From SYAN01 sp049459795 (GTDB lineage: Bacteria > Actinomycetota > Actinomycetes > Nanopelagicales > Nanopelagicaceae), in contig JBMUDS010000002.1 in the NCBI GenBank assembly GCA_049459795.1, positions 33,571-97,570 of the forward strand: a stretch of DNA of 64,000 nucleotides, read 5' to 3'. Below are positions 16,891 to 26,191 of this stretch, piece by piece; within the stretch, counting starts at the first letter, position 1, and each line of letters begins with the position of its first letter. The position numbers were made by a program, and so were the translations under genes. Below the pieces are notes generated by a model. It saw only the letters and a list, made by a program, of their open reading frames with translations. It ran no database searches and had not been told where the DNA came from.

Positions 16891-19800
16891 GTGTATCTCA
16901 AGAGCATGACGCTCAAAGGGTTCAAGTCCTTTGCCAATCCGACCACCCTGCTCCTCGAGCGTGGCATCACCTGTGTCGTCGGACCAAATGGTTCGGGTAA
17001 GAGCAATGTCGTCGATGCTCTCGCGTGGGTCATGGGTGAGCAGGGCGCGAAATCGCTCCGTGGCGGGAAGATGGAAGATGTCATCTTCGCTGGGACGAGT
17101 GGAAAAGCCCCACTGGGCCGCGCTGAGGTTTCGCTCACCATCGATAACTCGGATGGCGCCCTTGATCTTGAGTATCGAGAGGTGACGATCTCTCGCATTC
17201 TCTTCCGAAATGGCCAAAGTGAATATCAGATCAATGGTGAGACAGCACGCTTGCTTGATGTCCAAGAGTTGCTCAGCGATAGCGGTATCGGTCGTGAGAT
17301 GCACGTCATCGTGGGTCAAGGTCAACTTGATGCAGTCTTGATGGCCAACCCAGAAGAGCGAAGAGCATTCATAGAAGAAGCGGCAGGAGTTCTCAAGCAT
17401 CGTAAGCGGAAAGAGAAAGCGCTACGGAAATTGGATTCGATGCAAGGGAACATGTCGCGAATCCAGGATCTGACCTCAGAGTTGCGACGCCAACTCAAGC
17501 CGCTCGGAAAACAGGCAGAAGTGGCAAAGAAGGCGAGTGCAATCCAGGCCGAACTTCGAGATGCGAAGCTTCGATTGCTTGCCGATGATGTCATCACATT
17601 GAATCGTGCACTCGAGGCAGAAGCAGCGGATGAGACATCGCTGCGAGCACGTCGTGCGGAGGTCGAGCGTGAACTGGGACGATTACGGGATCGCGAAATC
17701 GAACTCGACACTCTTGCAGCGACAGAGAGTCCACTCCTAAGTGCAGCACAAGATAATTTCTATCGACTAAACGGTGAACGGGAGAAGTTACGTGCGACCC
17801 AGACACTTGCATCAGAGCGCGCAAAACTGTTGGGCGAAGACCTTGAAGAGGCGAAGATCACAGGACGCGACCCAGGTGCCTTGGAGGCAGAGGCAAAGGC
17901 ACTAAGCGAGGAAGAGGTTCTCCTTCGCGAGCAAGTGCTCACCGCAGAACGCGAATTGGCGACGATCGCCACTGCAGTCAGGGAGGCGCAGAGCAAGTTC
18001 GAAGCGGAAGAGGCTCGAATAGCGACAGCACTTCGAGCACTCGCTGATGCGCGTGAAGGAAGTGCACGACGTGAAGGGCATCTTCACTCCATCGAATCGA
18101 AGATCTCCCAGGCCAAGGAGGAGCGCGGACGCCTTGAGGCGACGATGGCGCAGATCGATGGTCGCATCGAAAGATCGACATTGGAGTATTCGACGAAGGA
18201 GAGTGACCTGACCGGTCTCGGTGCAGGTGAAAGTCAACTGGATTCGGAATTCGAGAGCACGAAGAGGAATCTCGACGATGCCAACATGCGACAGGGCGCT
18301 GCTGCTTCGAAGTTGGTGGAAGTGGAGCGAGAACTCTCGGCTGCGATCTCGAAACGTGATGCATTGCAGCAAGCTGCGATTCATCGCGATGGTGCCGGCG
18401 CCATTCTTGCAGCGCCAGAAGGATTCAAAGTCAAAGGAACACTCGCATCGTTGATCGAGATCGATCGCGGTTGGGAGGTCGCTGTCTCGAATGTGCTTGG
18501 AACCCTTGCCGATGCGATCGTGGTCGAGGACCTCTCTGGAGCGGTCGATGCGCTGACCTTCTTGGCTTCGAAAGAACAGGGACGGGCGGATGTCATCATC
18601 CTCGGAGGCGATGCTCCAGCAGTGAAAGGCGTTCCTTCGGGTCTTACTTCGCTCCTTTCGAAATGTCGTTCAAAGACGCTCGAATCTCTCTTGTCGACCT
18701 TCCTTGATCGGGTCGTCATCGCCCAATCCTTGAATGAGGCGGAAGAGATCATCAAGAATCACCCGGACCTCATTGCGGTGACCTCGCGGGGCGAGCTGCT
18801 ATCCAGATCTCTCGCTCGCGGTGGCAGTGGAAACTCATTGGTCCAGATCAATCATCTGATCGAGACCACAACCGAACTCGTCGATCATCTATCGCATGAG
18901 AGAGATCGCCTTCGATTCGATGTCAGCACACTCGATGACGAAGTCGCAAAAGCTCGTGCTGCAAATGAATCCGCTTTGGCACGGTTGAACGAATCTGATT
19001 CAAAGATGGCCGCGATCGCGGAGGCGATGGCCGCGATCGGACAAACCCTGACCAGCGCACGAGACGAGAAGGGACGTCTCGAGCAGCAGATTGCAGTCGT
19101 GGATTCATCGTTAACGAAACTTGGCGAAGAGCTTGAGCGGGCCAAAGTCGATGTAGCAAGTGAAGTGACCGATGCGATGGAGCCTGACACCACGGCGATG
19201 GAGTCGCTCCGTGCAGAGTTGGCTCGTATCCGAGGAACAGAGGTCGATGCTCGTCTTGAACTCCGTACCGCTGAGGAGCGAGTCACCGCGCTCGTCGCAC
19301 GGATTAAGGAACTCAAAGAGAGCGCTCAACGCGAACGAGAAAGCGCTTCACGCCAGATCGCAAGAAGAGAGGCGCGGGGTCGAGGCGCGCTGATTGCACA
19401 AGAGATAGCCGAGACCGCTTATGAAGCATTGATCCAGATCGAAGTTTCGATCTCACGTGCCGCTACTGAGCGTGAACGACTCGAGATCTCACGTTCTGAT
19501 CGCGAAGGGGAGACCTTGGCGCTGCGCGCAAGGATCCGGGAACTTGGAGTGGATCTCGAGGAACTGACATCAAGCGTGCATCAAGATGAGATCGCGAAGG
19601 CCGAGCAACGACTTCGCATCGAGCAGTTAGAGGCGAAAGCACTCGAAGAGTTCGGTATCGATCGCGACATCTTGATCGCTGAGTACGGACCAGAGAACCT
19701 CGTCTCGACATTTTCCGAGAATGAATTCGGTGAGGTGATCGCAAGCGAGCCAATGCCATTTAAGCGTGAGGCACAAGAGCGGCGATTGGCACAGGCCGAG

Positions 19801-20424
19801 CGTTCACTCGCTCTCTTGGGTCGAATCAATCCGCTGGCATTGGAGGAGTATTCGGCGCTGGAAGAGCGATTGAAGTACTTGGCCGATCAGATGGAAGATT
19901 TGAAGAAGTCACGTAAAGACCTGATGGATATCATCAAGGAAGTCGATGACAAAGTCTTGGAGATCTTCACGACCGCCTATCACGACACCGCGAAGGAGTT
20001 CGAAGGCATCTTCGCTCGGCTCTTCCCTGGCGGAGAAGGGCGATTGATCCTCACCAATCCTGATGACATGTTGACTACAGGTATCGATGTCGAAGCCCGG
20101 CCACCTGGTAAACGGATCAAGCGGTTATCGCTCCTCTCGGGAGGCGAGCGATCCTTAACTGCGGTGGCCCTCTTGGTCGCGATCTTCAAAGCCCGCCCGA
20201 GTCCGTTCTACGTCATGGATGAAGTCGAGGCAGCGTTGGATGACACCAACTTAGGTCGCCTCCTTAGGATCCTCGAAGAGTTGCGTTCCAGTTCGCAATT
20301 GATCGTGATCACGCACCAGAAGCGCACGATGGAGATAGCCGATGCGCTCTATGGTGTGACGATGCGTGGCGACGGCGTCTCAGAGGTGATTTCGCAACGT
20401 TTGCGCGAGGTCGTTTCCTCCTAA
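16891..20424 (+). CDS. smc: Chromosome partition protein SMC
   Basis: Condenses and segregates the chromosome with ScpA and ScpB. 1177 residues, full family length: N-terminal ATPase half with Walker A GPNGSGKS (residues 31-38), long coiled coil (about 165-500), hinge domain (about 505-660, EGFKVKGTLASL), return coil (about 665-1000), and C-terminal half with signature LSGGERSL (near 1080) and Walker B FYVMDEVEAAL (near 1106). GTG start MYLKSMTLKGFKSF. Its TAA shares one base with the ftsY ATG (TAATG), so the two are translationally coupled. Confidence 0.98.
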   Translation: MYLKSMTLKGFKSFANPTTLLLERGITCVVGPNGSGKSNVVDALAWVMGEQGAKSLRGGKMEDVIFAGTSGKAPLGRAEVSLTIDNSDGALDLEYREVTISRILFRNGQSEYQINGETARLLDVQELLSDSGIGREMHVIVGQGQLDAVLMANPEERRAFIEEAAGVLKHRKRKEKALRKLDSMQGNMSRIQDLTSELRRQLKPLGKQAEVAKKASAIQAELRDAKLRLLADDVITLNRALEAEAADETSLRARRAEVERELGRLRDREIELDTLAATESPLLSAAQDNFYRLNGEREKLRATQTLASERAKLLGEDLEEAKITGRDPGALEAEAKALSEEEVLLREQVLTAERELATIATAVREAQSKFEAEEARIATALRALADAREGSARREGHLHSIESKISQAKEERGRLEATMAQIDGRIERSTLEYSTKESDLTGLGAGESQLDSEFESTKRNLDDANMRQGAAASKLVEVERELSAAISKRDALQQAAIHRDGAGAILAAPEGFKVKGTLASLIEIDRGWEVAVSNVLGTLADAIVVEDLSGAVDALTFLASKEQGRADVIILGGDAPAVKGVPSGLTSLLSKCRSKTLESLLSTFLDRVVIAQSLNEAEEIIKNHPDLIAVTSRGELLSRSLARGGSGNSLVQINHLIETTTELVDHLSHERDRLRFDVSTLDDEVAKARAANESALARLNESDSKMAAIAEAMAAIGQTLTSARDEKGRLEQQIAVVDSSLTKLGEELERAKVDVASEVTDAMEPDTTAMESLRAELARIRGTEVDARLELRTAEERVTALVARIKELKESAQRERESASRQIARREARGRGALIAQEIAETAYEALIQIEVSISRAATERERLEISRSDREGETLALRARIRELGVDLEELTSSVHQDEIAKAEQRLRIEQLEAKALEEFGIDRDILIAEYGPENLVSTFSENEFGEVIASEPMPFKREAQERRLAQAERSLALLGRINPLALEEYSALEERLKYLADQMEDLKKSRKDLMDIIKEVDDKVLEIFTTAYHDTAKEFEGIFARLFPGGEGRLILTNPDDMLTTGIDVEARPPGKRIKRLSLLSGGERSLTAVALLVAIFKARPSPFYVMDEVEAALDDTNLGRLLRILEELRSSSQLIVITHQKRTMEIADALYGVTMRGDGVSEVISQRLREVVSS

Positions 20425-21260
20425 TGGGATTATTATCGAGACTTGTCTCGAAGCTCTCATCGTTGACGGGAGCAGTACCTGCAGAGACTCTTGCTGATCT
20501 CGAATCGGAACTCCTGGCCGCAGATCTCGGTCCTGGATTGACTCGTGCCGTCTTGGATGAGGCACGCAAAGGTCGCGGAGATTTGCGAAAGCGGATCGAG
20601 AACGTACTTCTCTCAGGGTTGAGCACGGCTTCGCGTCAGATTGAACTTTCTCGACCTCTCACCACGATCCTTGTCATCGGAGTCAATGGAACAGGGAAGA
20701 CGACTACGGTCGCAAAACTCGCACATCGTTTCCATAGTGAGGGCAAGCGTGTGTTGCTCACTGCGGCGGACACCTTTCGGGCTGCAGCGGTCGATCAATT
20801 AGAGACATGGGCGCAGCGCGCCAGCGTCGACTTTCATCGGGGCGCTGATCGTGCCGATCCTGCTGCAGTCGCTTTCGATGGAGCCAAGCGCGCGACCAGT
20901 GAAGGGCATCAACTCCACATCATCGACACTGCCGGACGACTGCATACCGAGAGCAACCTGATGGATGAATTGGCAAAGGTTCGTCGAGTCGTGGAGAAAG
21001 TCTCTCCTGTGGAGGAGACCTTGCTCGTACTCGATGCCACGACAGGTCAGAATGCGATCAACCAAGCCAAGGTGTTCATGGCGACGACCCCAATCTCGGG
21101 CTTGGTACTTACCAAGATGGATGGCAGCGCTAAGGGCGGATCTGTCTTCGCAGTCGAACGGGAGTTGCAGATCCCGATCAAATTCATCGGGACGGGGGAG
21201 AAGATGACCGATCTGACCCCGTTCGACCCCCACCGATTCATCGCTTCACTCTTCGAATAG
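20424..21260 (+). CDS. ftsY: Signal recognition particle receptor FtsY, minimal form
   Basis: Receptor at the membrane for SRP-ribosome complexes. 278 residues: N domain (about 10-75) and GTPase G domain with G1 GVNGTGKT near residue 88, DTAGRLHTESNLMDEL and TKMDGSAKGG. There is essentially no acidic A domain ahead of the NG core, unlike the roughly 400-residue FtsY of Streptomyces or Mycobacterium. Membrane contact would then rely on the short N-terminal helix (MGLLSRLVSKLSSL), which looks amphipathic. Overlaps smc by one base; partner ffh is at 23145. Confidence 0.96.
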   Translation: MGLLSRLVSKLSSLTGAVPAETLADLESELLAADLGPGLTRAVLDEARKGRGDLRKRIENVLLSGLSTASRQIELSRPLTTILVIGVNGTGKTTTVAKLAHRFHSEGKRVLLTAADTFRAAAVDQLETWAQRASVDFHRGADRADPAAVAFDGAKRATSEGHQLHIIDTAGRLHTESNLMDELAKVRRVVEKVSPVEETLLVLDATTGQNAINQAKVFMATTPISGLVLTKMDGSAKGGSVFAVERELQIPIKFIGTGEKMTDLTPFDPHRFIASLFE

Positions 21261-21263
21261 CCT

Positions 21264-21332
21264 GTAACAAAGCGTTAACACAAGGCAAGACCTCTTCACA
21301 TTCCTGAAATCCGGACCGTTATCGAATGTAAC
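21264..21332. promoter_or_regulatory. Control region of amt-glnK with possible GlnR-type boxes
   Basis: The 173-base gap before amt holds GTAAC (21264-21268), six bases, TTAAC (21275-21279), and further on GTTAT (21318-21322) and GTAAC (21328-21332). Actinobacterial GlnR sites are GTnAC-6-GaAAC repeats, so these are loose matches only. Nitrogen control of amt is expected from biology, not shown here. Confidence 0.3.
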
Positions 21333-21433
21333 GAACCCACCTCACTCTCTGCCCTCATAAGACCAGGGCAATGTCGCCTTCGGTACCACGTCTTGAAGAG
21401 ACGTTCTTTATGTGAGAGATAGGAAAGATAGGA

Positions 21434-22729
21434 ATGGATACAGGCGATACCGCGTGGATGCTGGTCAGCACTGCGCTTGTCTTACTTATGACTCCAGGAC
21501 TTGCGATGTTCTATGGCGGAATGGTGAGGGCGAAGGGCGTCCTCAACATGATGATGATGTCATTCGTCTCCATGGGATTGGTCGCAGTGGTCTGGACGCT
21601 CTATGGCTACTCGATGACTTTCGGGTCGGATCTCGGAAGTGGCTTGGTAGGTGATCCGACTGAATCCTTCGGACTCGCGAACATCATCTCCAGTGATTCA
21701 CTCTTCGGAACTATTCCGACAGCGGTATTCGCCGTCTTCCAGATGATGTTTGCGATCATCACTGTGGCGCTGATCTCTGGTGCGATCGCCGATCGAGCGA
21801 AGTTCGGTTCGTGGATTCTCTTCGTGATCGTCTGGGTCACGCTCGTCTACTTCCCAGTGGCTCACTGGGTATTCGACTTCGATGGTTTTGATGATGCAGG
21901 CAATGTCGTCGATCCAGGCGGATGGATCGCCAATGACCTTGGCGCAATCGACTTCGCCGGAGGAACCGCGGTCCATATCAACGCTGGTATCGCAGCTCTT
22001 GCTCTCGCACTTGTCCTTGGTAAGCGAGTTGGATTCGGTCGCGAACCATTCAAGCCACACAACTTGACCTTGGTGATGCTGGGTGCAGCGTTGCTCTGGT
22101 TCGGTTGGTTCGGCTTCAATGCTGGTTCGGCAGTTGCGGCGAACGGAACTGCTGGTGTGGTCTTCCTCAACACAGTCGTCGCGACAGGTGCAGCGATGCT
22201 CGCATGGCTCTTGGTCGAGAAGGTACGCAATGGTCATGCGACGAGTCTTGGCGCCGCTTCTGGCATCATCGCTGGTCTCGTAGCAATCACTCCAGCCTGT
22301 TCATCGGTCAATCCACTTGGTGCGATGGCGATCGGAGCAATCGCCTCGGCGGTCTGCGCTATTGCAGTGAGCCTCAAGTACAAGATCGGATACGACGACT
22401 CACTCGATGTCGTCGGTCTCCATCTGGTGGCCGGAATCATCGGTTCGGTATTCATCGGGCTCTTCGCTACTTCGGCTGCTCCTGCCGGCGTTGATGGTCT
22501 CCTCTTCGGTGGCGGAACTGAACTCTTGGTCAAGCAGGTGATCGCTAGTGCGGCCGTTCTTGCATACTCATTCGTGGTCACTTATCTGATCGCACTTGCG
22601 ATCGACAAGACGATCGGGTTCCGAATCGCTGAAGAACAAGAGATCACCGGTATCGATCTCGCGGTACATGCGGAATCCAGCTATGAAATCGGATCACAAG
22701 GTGCTACTCGAGGAGGTTACGCATCATGA
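21434..22729 (+). CDS. amt: Ammonium transporter
   Basis: Membrane channel for ammonium/ammonia uptake. 431 residues with about 11 membrane helices, periplasmic N-terminus MDTGDTAWMLVSTALVLLM. The pore twin histidines are seen in PVAHWVF and GLHLVAGIIGS. The upstream bases GATAGGAAAGATAGGA give a ribosome site. The stop overlaps the glnK start (ATGA), so both are made together and GlnK can gate the channel. Confidence 0.96.
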   Translation: MDTGDTAWMLVSTALVLLMTPGLAMFYGGMVRAKGVLNMMMMSFVSMGLVAVVWTLYGYSMTFGSDLGSGLVGDPTESFGLANIISSDSLFGTIPTAVFAVFQMMFAIITVALISGAIADRAKFGSWILFVIVWVTLVYFPVAHWVFDFDGFDDAGNVVDPGGWIANDLGAIDFAGGTAVHINAGIAALALALVLGKRVGFGREPFKPHNLTLVMLGAALLWFGWFGFNAGSAVAANGTAGVVFLNTVVATGAAMLAWLLVEKVRNGHATSLGAASGIIAGLVAITPACSSVNPLGAMAIGAIASAVCAIAVSLKYKIGYDDSLDVVGLHLVAGIIGSVFIGLFATSAAPAGVDGLLFGGGTELLVKQVIASAAVLAYSFVVTYLIALAIDKTIGFRIAEEQEITGIDLAVHAESSYEIGSQGATRGGYAS

Positions 22730-23064
22730 AACTGATCACTGCAATCATCAAGCCCGCGAAACTCGAGGAAGTCAAGCATGCGCTCACCGAGCATGGTGTC
22801 GCAGGGATGACAGTCTCTGATGTGAGTGGATTCGGTAGACAACGTGGACACACAGAGGTCTATCGAGGAACGGAGTACACCGTCGATCTGATCGCGAAGA
22901 TTCGCATCGAGATCCTGGTGGACGACAAAGCTGCAGCTTCAACTGTCGATGTCATCACGAAAGCGGCCTCCACGGGCAGCGTTGGCGATGGCAAAGTTTG
23001 GGTCACCGCAGTGGAAAGCGTGGTTCGGGTTCGAACCGGCGAGACTGGGGCTGAAGCTATTTAG
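22726..23064 (+). CDS. glnK: Nitrogen regulatory protein P-II
   Basis: Senses nitrogen, energy and 2-oxoglutarate status and blocks Amt when nitrogen is plentiful. 112 residues, trimeric PII family. The T-loop Tyr51 is present in EVYRGTEYTVD, so modification by uridylylation or adenylylation is possible, but the usual modifying-enzyme gene glnD is not next door as it is in mycobacteria: ffh follows instead. Starts MKLITAIIKPAKLEEVK. Confidence 0.96.
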   Translation: MKLITAIIKPAKLEEVKHALTEHGVAGMTVSDVSGFGRQRGHTEVYRGTEYTVDLIAKIRIEILVDDKAAASTVDVITKAASTGSVGDGKVWVTAVESVVRVRTGETGAEAI

Positions 23065-23132
23065 CCAGAAAGAGAAAGACAGAGCCCTCGTAGCAGGGTC
23101 CTCCTAGGGAAAACGTTACGTGAGCGCTTCGA

Positions 23133-23138
23133 TAAGGT
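23133..23138 (+). promoter_or_regulatory. Candidate -10 box of ffh (leaderless)
   Basis: TAAGGT, 6 bases before the GTG at 23145; no Shine-Dalgarno sequence. Confidence 0.5.
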
Positions 23139-23144
23139 TCCACC

Positions 23145-24581
23145 GTGTTCGAAGCGCTCACAGAACGTTTCTCCTCTGCTCTTAAGACTCTCAGGGGCAA
23201 AGGAAGACTTTCGCATTCCGACATCGAAGAGATCGCAACGGAGATCGAGGAAGCGCTGCTAGGCGCAGATGTCGCAGTCGAAGTAGCCAAGGGTTTTTCG
23301 GAGGAGATAAAGCAGAAATCACTCCAACTTCTCGAAGAACTTGCGACCACAACAAATCCGGCACAGCGAATCCAAGAAGTAATCAATGATGAGTTGATCG
23401 CCACGCTATCTGGCGATGGCAGCGCGTTGAACTTCGCCAAGCGCCCACCGACGATCATTCTGCTTGCTGGTCTGCAGGGTGCGGGCAAGACGAGTTTCGC
23501 TGGAAAACTTGCTCGTCATCTCAAGGCAGGCGGCAATACTCCGCTATTAGTCGCATGTGATCTTCAGAGGCCGAACGCTGTGAGTCAGTTGCAGGTCGTC
23601 GCGGAGCAGGCAGGCATCCCGATCTTCGCTCCCGAACCTGGAAACGGTGTAGGAAACCCGGTTGATGTAGCGAAGAAGTCGATCGAATTTGCGCGCGAGA
23701 AGCTTCACAACATGGTGATCATCGATACCGCTGGTCGACTCGGTGTCGATGAAGCGATGATGGCAGAAGCGGCTGCGATACGTGACGCCACTTCTCCTCA
23801 TGAGATCCTCTTCGTCATCGATGCGATGACTGGACAAGATGCAGCGAGAACTGCGAGAGCCTTCCAAGAGGGAGTGGGTATCACTGGCATCGCTCTGACC
23901 AAACTCGATGGCGATGCACGCGGTGGTGCGGCGCTCTCCGTTGCCAAGATCACCGGAAAGCCGATCCGTTTTGCGGCCACTGGAGAGAAAGTCACGGACT
24001 TCGATCGCTTTCATCCAGAACGGATGGCATCGCGCATCCTTGGGACTGGCGATGTCGCCACTCTTGCGGAATCGGCGAAGCGTGCTTTCGATCCTGAGAC
24101 AGCGAAACGACTCGAGGAGAAATTCTCTTCGGGTGATGACTTCACTCTTGCCGACTTCCTAGAGCAGCTCAAGGCGATGCGAAAGATGGGTTCGATGACC
24201 AAACTTCTTGGCATGCTGCCTGGCGCTCAAACGGGAGCGATGAAGAAACAACTCGAGAGCCTTGACGACAACGAATTGGTCCGTACCCAATCCATCATCG
24301 ATTCGATGACTCCGAAGGAGCGTAACGACGTCAAGATTCTCAATGGGTCGAGACGGGCGAGAATCGCTCGCGGAAGCGGTCGTAGTGTGAGGGAAGTCAA
24401 TGACCTGGTGGATAGATTCACAGCGGCGCAGAAGGTGATGAAACAGATGCGGTCCGGAGGCACGCCTCAGGTCCCCGGCCTTCCAGTGATCCCTGGTTCG
24501 ACGAAGCCAAAGGTGATCGTCTCGAAAAAGAAGAGTCGTTCGGGAAATCCCGCTAAGCGGGCCCTAGAGGAGCGGGGCTAG
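23145..24581 (+). CDS. ffh: Signal recognition particle protein Ffh
   Basis: GTPase that with the small SRP RNA binds signal sequences of nascent membrane proteins. 478 residues: N domain (about 1-85), G domain with G1 GLQGAGKT near residue 109, DTAGRLGVDEAMM, TKLDGDARGG, and a methionine-rich M domain from about 305 containing the RNA-binding SRRARIARGSG segment near 405. The Met-rich loop (MRKMGSMTKLLGMLPGA) is intact. GTG start. I found no SRP RNA gene beside it. Confidence 0.97.
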   Translation: MFEALTERFSSALKTLRGKGRLSHSDIEEIATEIEEALLGADVAVEVAKGFSEEIKQKSLQLLEELATTTNPAQRIQEVINDELIATLSGDGSALNFAKRPPTIILLAGLQGAGKTSFAGKLARHLKAGGNTPLLVACDLQRPNAVSQLQVVAEQAGIPIFAPEPGNGVGNPVDVAKKSIEFAREKLHNMVIIDTAGRLGVDEAMMAEAAAIRDATSPHEILFVIDAMTGQDAARTARAFQEGVGITGIALTKLDGDARGGAALSVAKITGKPIRFAATGEKVTDFDRFHPERMASRILGTGDVATLAESAKRAFDPETAKRLEEKFSSGDDFTLADFLEQLKAMRKMGSMTKLLGMLPGAQTGAMKKQLESLDDNELVRTQSIIDSMTPKERNDVKILNGSRRARIARGSGRSVREVNDLVDRFTAAQKVMKQMRSGGTPQVPGLPVIPGSTKPKVIVSKKKSRSGNPAKRALEERG

Positions 24582-24584
24582 AAG

Positions 24585-24657
24585 AGAGGGGCAAGGGCTT
24601 GATTTGGGGCAGATTGCTCCCATCAAGCATAATGAGGGCCTGTTCGAGAGCCCCTCT
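24585..24657 (+). promoter_or_regulatory. Nested stem-loop in the ffh-rpsP gap
   Basis: AGAGGGGC (24585-24592) can pair with GCCCCTCT (24650-24657), enclosing a second hairpin GCTTGAT (24598-24604) / ATCAAGC (24622-24628). There is no T-run after it. It could be a weak ffh terminator or a folded element near the rpsP promoter (CATAAT at 24628-24633 is a possible -10 box). The rest of the 255-base gap shows no gene and no SRP RNA signature. Confidence 0.4.
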
Positions 24658-24836
24658 ACCTCTCGGCCGGATGTGACCTCATCGTCATGAGTCGTATTTT
24701 CGGTAGCGACCCCACTCGCCTTACCTGAGTACTCGTTGGCACTAAAGGTCCCCAAGGTCAATCGCTATCGGGAATGCCAGTGATGGCAGCTTCGACTGCG
24801 AACATCAGAACTGAAAGAAACTAAGGAGAGCCAAGA

Positions 24837-25382
24837 GTGGCAGTAAAGATTCGTTTGATGCGTTTTGGAAAGATTCGCACCCCTCACTATCGCATCGTGG
24901 TTTCAAATTCTCGATCAGCCCGTGACAGCAAGGCGATCGAAGAGATCGGCCGTTACAACCCATCAGCAGAACCTTCTCTGATTCAAGTCAATTCGGAGCG
25001 TGCACAATATTGGCTTGGAGTCGGCGCACAACCATCGGAGGCGGTCACTGCGATCCTCAAGGTGACGGGTGACTGGCAGAAGTTCCATGGTCTTCCTGGC
25101 AGCGAAGGAACGTTAAAGGTCGCACCAGCGCGCGCTGACAAGCGTGTTGCATACGAAGCAGCAGTCAAGGCTGCGGCCAATGAGCCAGCAGATGGCGCGA
25201 CGACGATGAAGAAGCGCGCACAAGAGAAATTGGCGGCTAAGAGTGCACCTGCAGAGGAAACTCCAGCCGAGACTCCCGTAGCAGAAGTTGCAACGGAAGA
25301 GGCTCCTGTCGCAGAAGCGCCGGCTGAAGTTCCGACCGAAACTTCAGTTGCAGAAGCGCCGGCTGAAGGACAAGCTGAGTAA
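24837..25382 (+). CDS. rpsP: 30S ribosomal protein S16 with acidic C-terminal extension
   Basis: Ribosomal protein of the 30S body. 181 residues, about twice the core length: S16 domain at 1-80 (MAVKIRLMRFGKIRTPHYRIVV), a linker, then a tail of about 50 residues rich in Ala, Glu, Pro, Thr and Val (from KSAPAEETPAETPVAE). Actinobacterial S16 proteins often carry such tails. The tail contains a duplicated QEAPAE-like block (VAEAPAE twice) from 19-bp DNA repeats. GTG start with TAAGGAG 12 bases upstream. First gene of the rpsP-khpA-rimM-trmD operon. Confidence 0.97.
   Translation: MAVKIRLMRFGKIRTPHYRIVVSNSRSARDSKAIEEIGRYNPSAEPSLIQVNSERAQYWLGVGAQPSEAVTAILKVTGDWQKFHGLPGSEGTLKVAPARADKRVAYEAAVKAAANEPADGATTMKKRAQEKLAAKSAPAEETPAETPVAEVATEEAPVAEAPAEVPTETSVAEAPAEGQAE
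25311..25368 (+). repeat. Direct 19-bp repeat in the S16 tail
   Basis: GCAGAAGCGCCGGCTGAAG occurs at 25311-25329 and 25350-25368, 39 bases apart, in frame, encoding AEAPAE twice. Confidence 0.85.
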
Positions 25383-25387
25383 CCGTC

Positions 25388-25630
25388 ATGTTGATTGATG
25401 AGACGTTAGAACACCTCGTCAAAGGTATCGTTGATAATCCTGATGACGTGAATGTCAGCGAACGAAATGGAAGACGTGGTAGCACATTCGAAGTGCGCGT
25501 CAATCCAGATGACCTCGGCAAAGTCATTGGACGGAATGGACGCACAGCACGTGCCCTAAGGACTGTGGTCAGCGCCCTTGCTGGTCGCTCAGTCCGCGTG
25601 GACCTCATCGACACCGACGAAGAGCGATAA
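25388..25630 (+). CDS. khpA: KH-domain RNA-binding protein KhpA
   Basis: 80 residues, one type II KH domain with the GxxG loop GRNG in VIGRNGRTARALRTVV. KhpA binds RNA, often with KhpB, and affects cell-wall growth in several Gram-positives. It lies between rpsP and rimM, its fixed place in Actinobacteria (Rv2908c), 5 bases after the rpsP stop. Confidence 0.93.
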   Translation: MLIDETLEHLVKGIVDNPDDVNVSERNGRRGSTFEVRVNPDDLGKVIGRNGRTARALRTVVSALAGRSVRVDLIDTDEER

Positions 25631-25684
25631 CACGTCCACGCTTCGCCGCATCCGAGTATCGAGACTGAGTCTTAGTGGTGTGGG

Positions 25685-26191
25685 ATGAAGTTAGCAATCG
25701 CACGTATTGGTCGACCTCACGGGGTGAGGGGCGAGGTGACAATCGAGCTTCTCACTGATCTGCCAGAGGAACGTTTTTCCGTTGGAAAGGTATTGGAGAG
25801 CGACTCCGGCATTCATCCAACTCTTGAGATCTCGCGCGTACGAATCCATCAGGGCATCTGGATGTTGACCTTCAATGAGATCAAGGATCGTACGATGGCA
25901 GAACTTGTTCGTAACTCACGTCTCTATTCGGAAATCGACATCGACGAGGAAGTCGGGGATGAGGATTCGATCTTCCACGTAGAAGAACTCAGAGGCCTAC
26001 AGGTGGCAGATCGTGATGGCACTATCATCGGGAGCGTCATAGGCGTGCAAAATCTCCCAGGACAAGATTTACTCGAGATCGCAACTCCGCGTGGTCAGCG
26101 ACTCATCCCGATGGTCCATCAGTTCATGAGAGAGATCGATATTGAAGCGGGAAGGATCACGGTAGAGATCCCTGATGGGTTGGTGGATTGA
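25685..26191 (+). CDS. rimM: Ribosome maturation factor RimM
   Basis: Assists late 30S assembly around S19. 168 residues: N-terminal beta-barrel (IARIGRPHGVRGEVTIELLTD) and PRC-barrel C-terminal domain (about 95-168, DLLEIATPRGQRLIPMV). The TGA directly abuts the trmD ATG, giving tight coupling. Confidence 0.95.
   Translation: MKLAIARIGRPHGVRGEVTIELLTDLPEERFSVGKVLESDSGIHPTLEISRVRIHQGIWMLTFNEIKDRTMAELVRNSRLYSEIDIDEEVGDEDSIFHVEELRGLQVADRDGTIIGSVIGVQNLPGQDLLEIATPRGQRLIPMVHQFMREIDIEAGRITVEIPDGLVD

Noticed and set aside
17902..18384. 160-codon open frame antisense to smc, and many similar antisense frames across the window
   Set aside because: They lie wholly within strong genes, have odd composition (Ser/Arg rich) and no recognisable domain; they mirror the codon bias of the sense gene.
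24582..24836. Small SRP RNA gene next to ffh
   Set aside because: The conserved GGAAG/GCAGC apical core could not be found; only a nested stem-loop is present.
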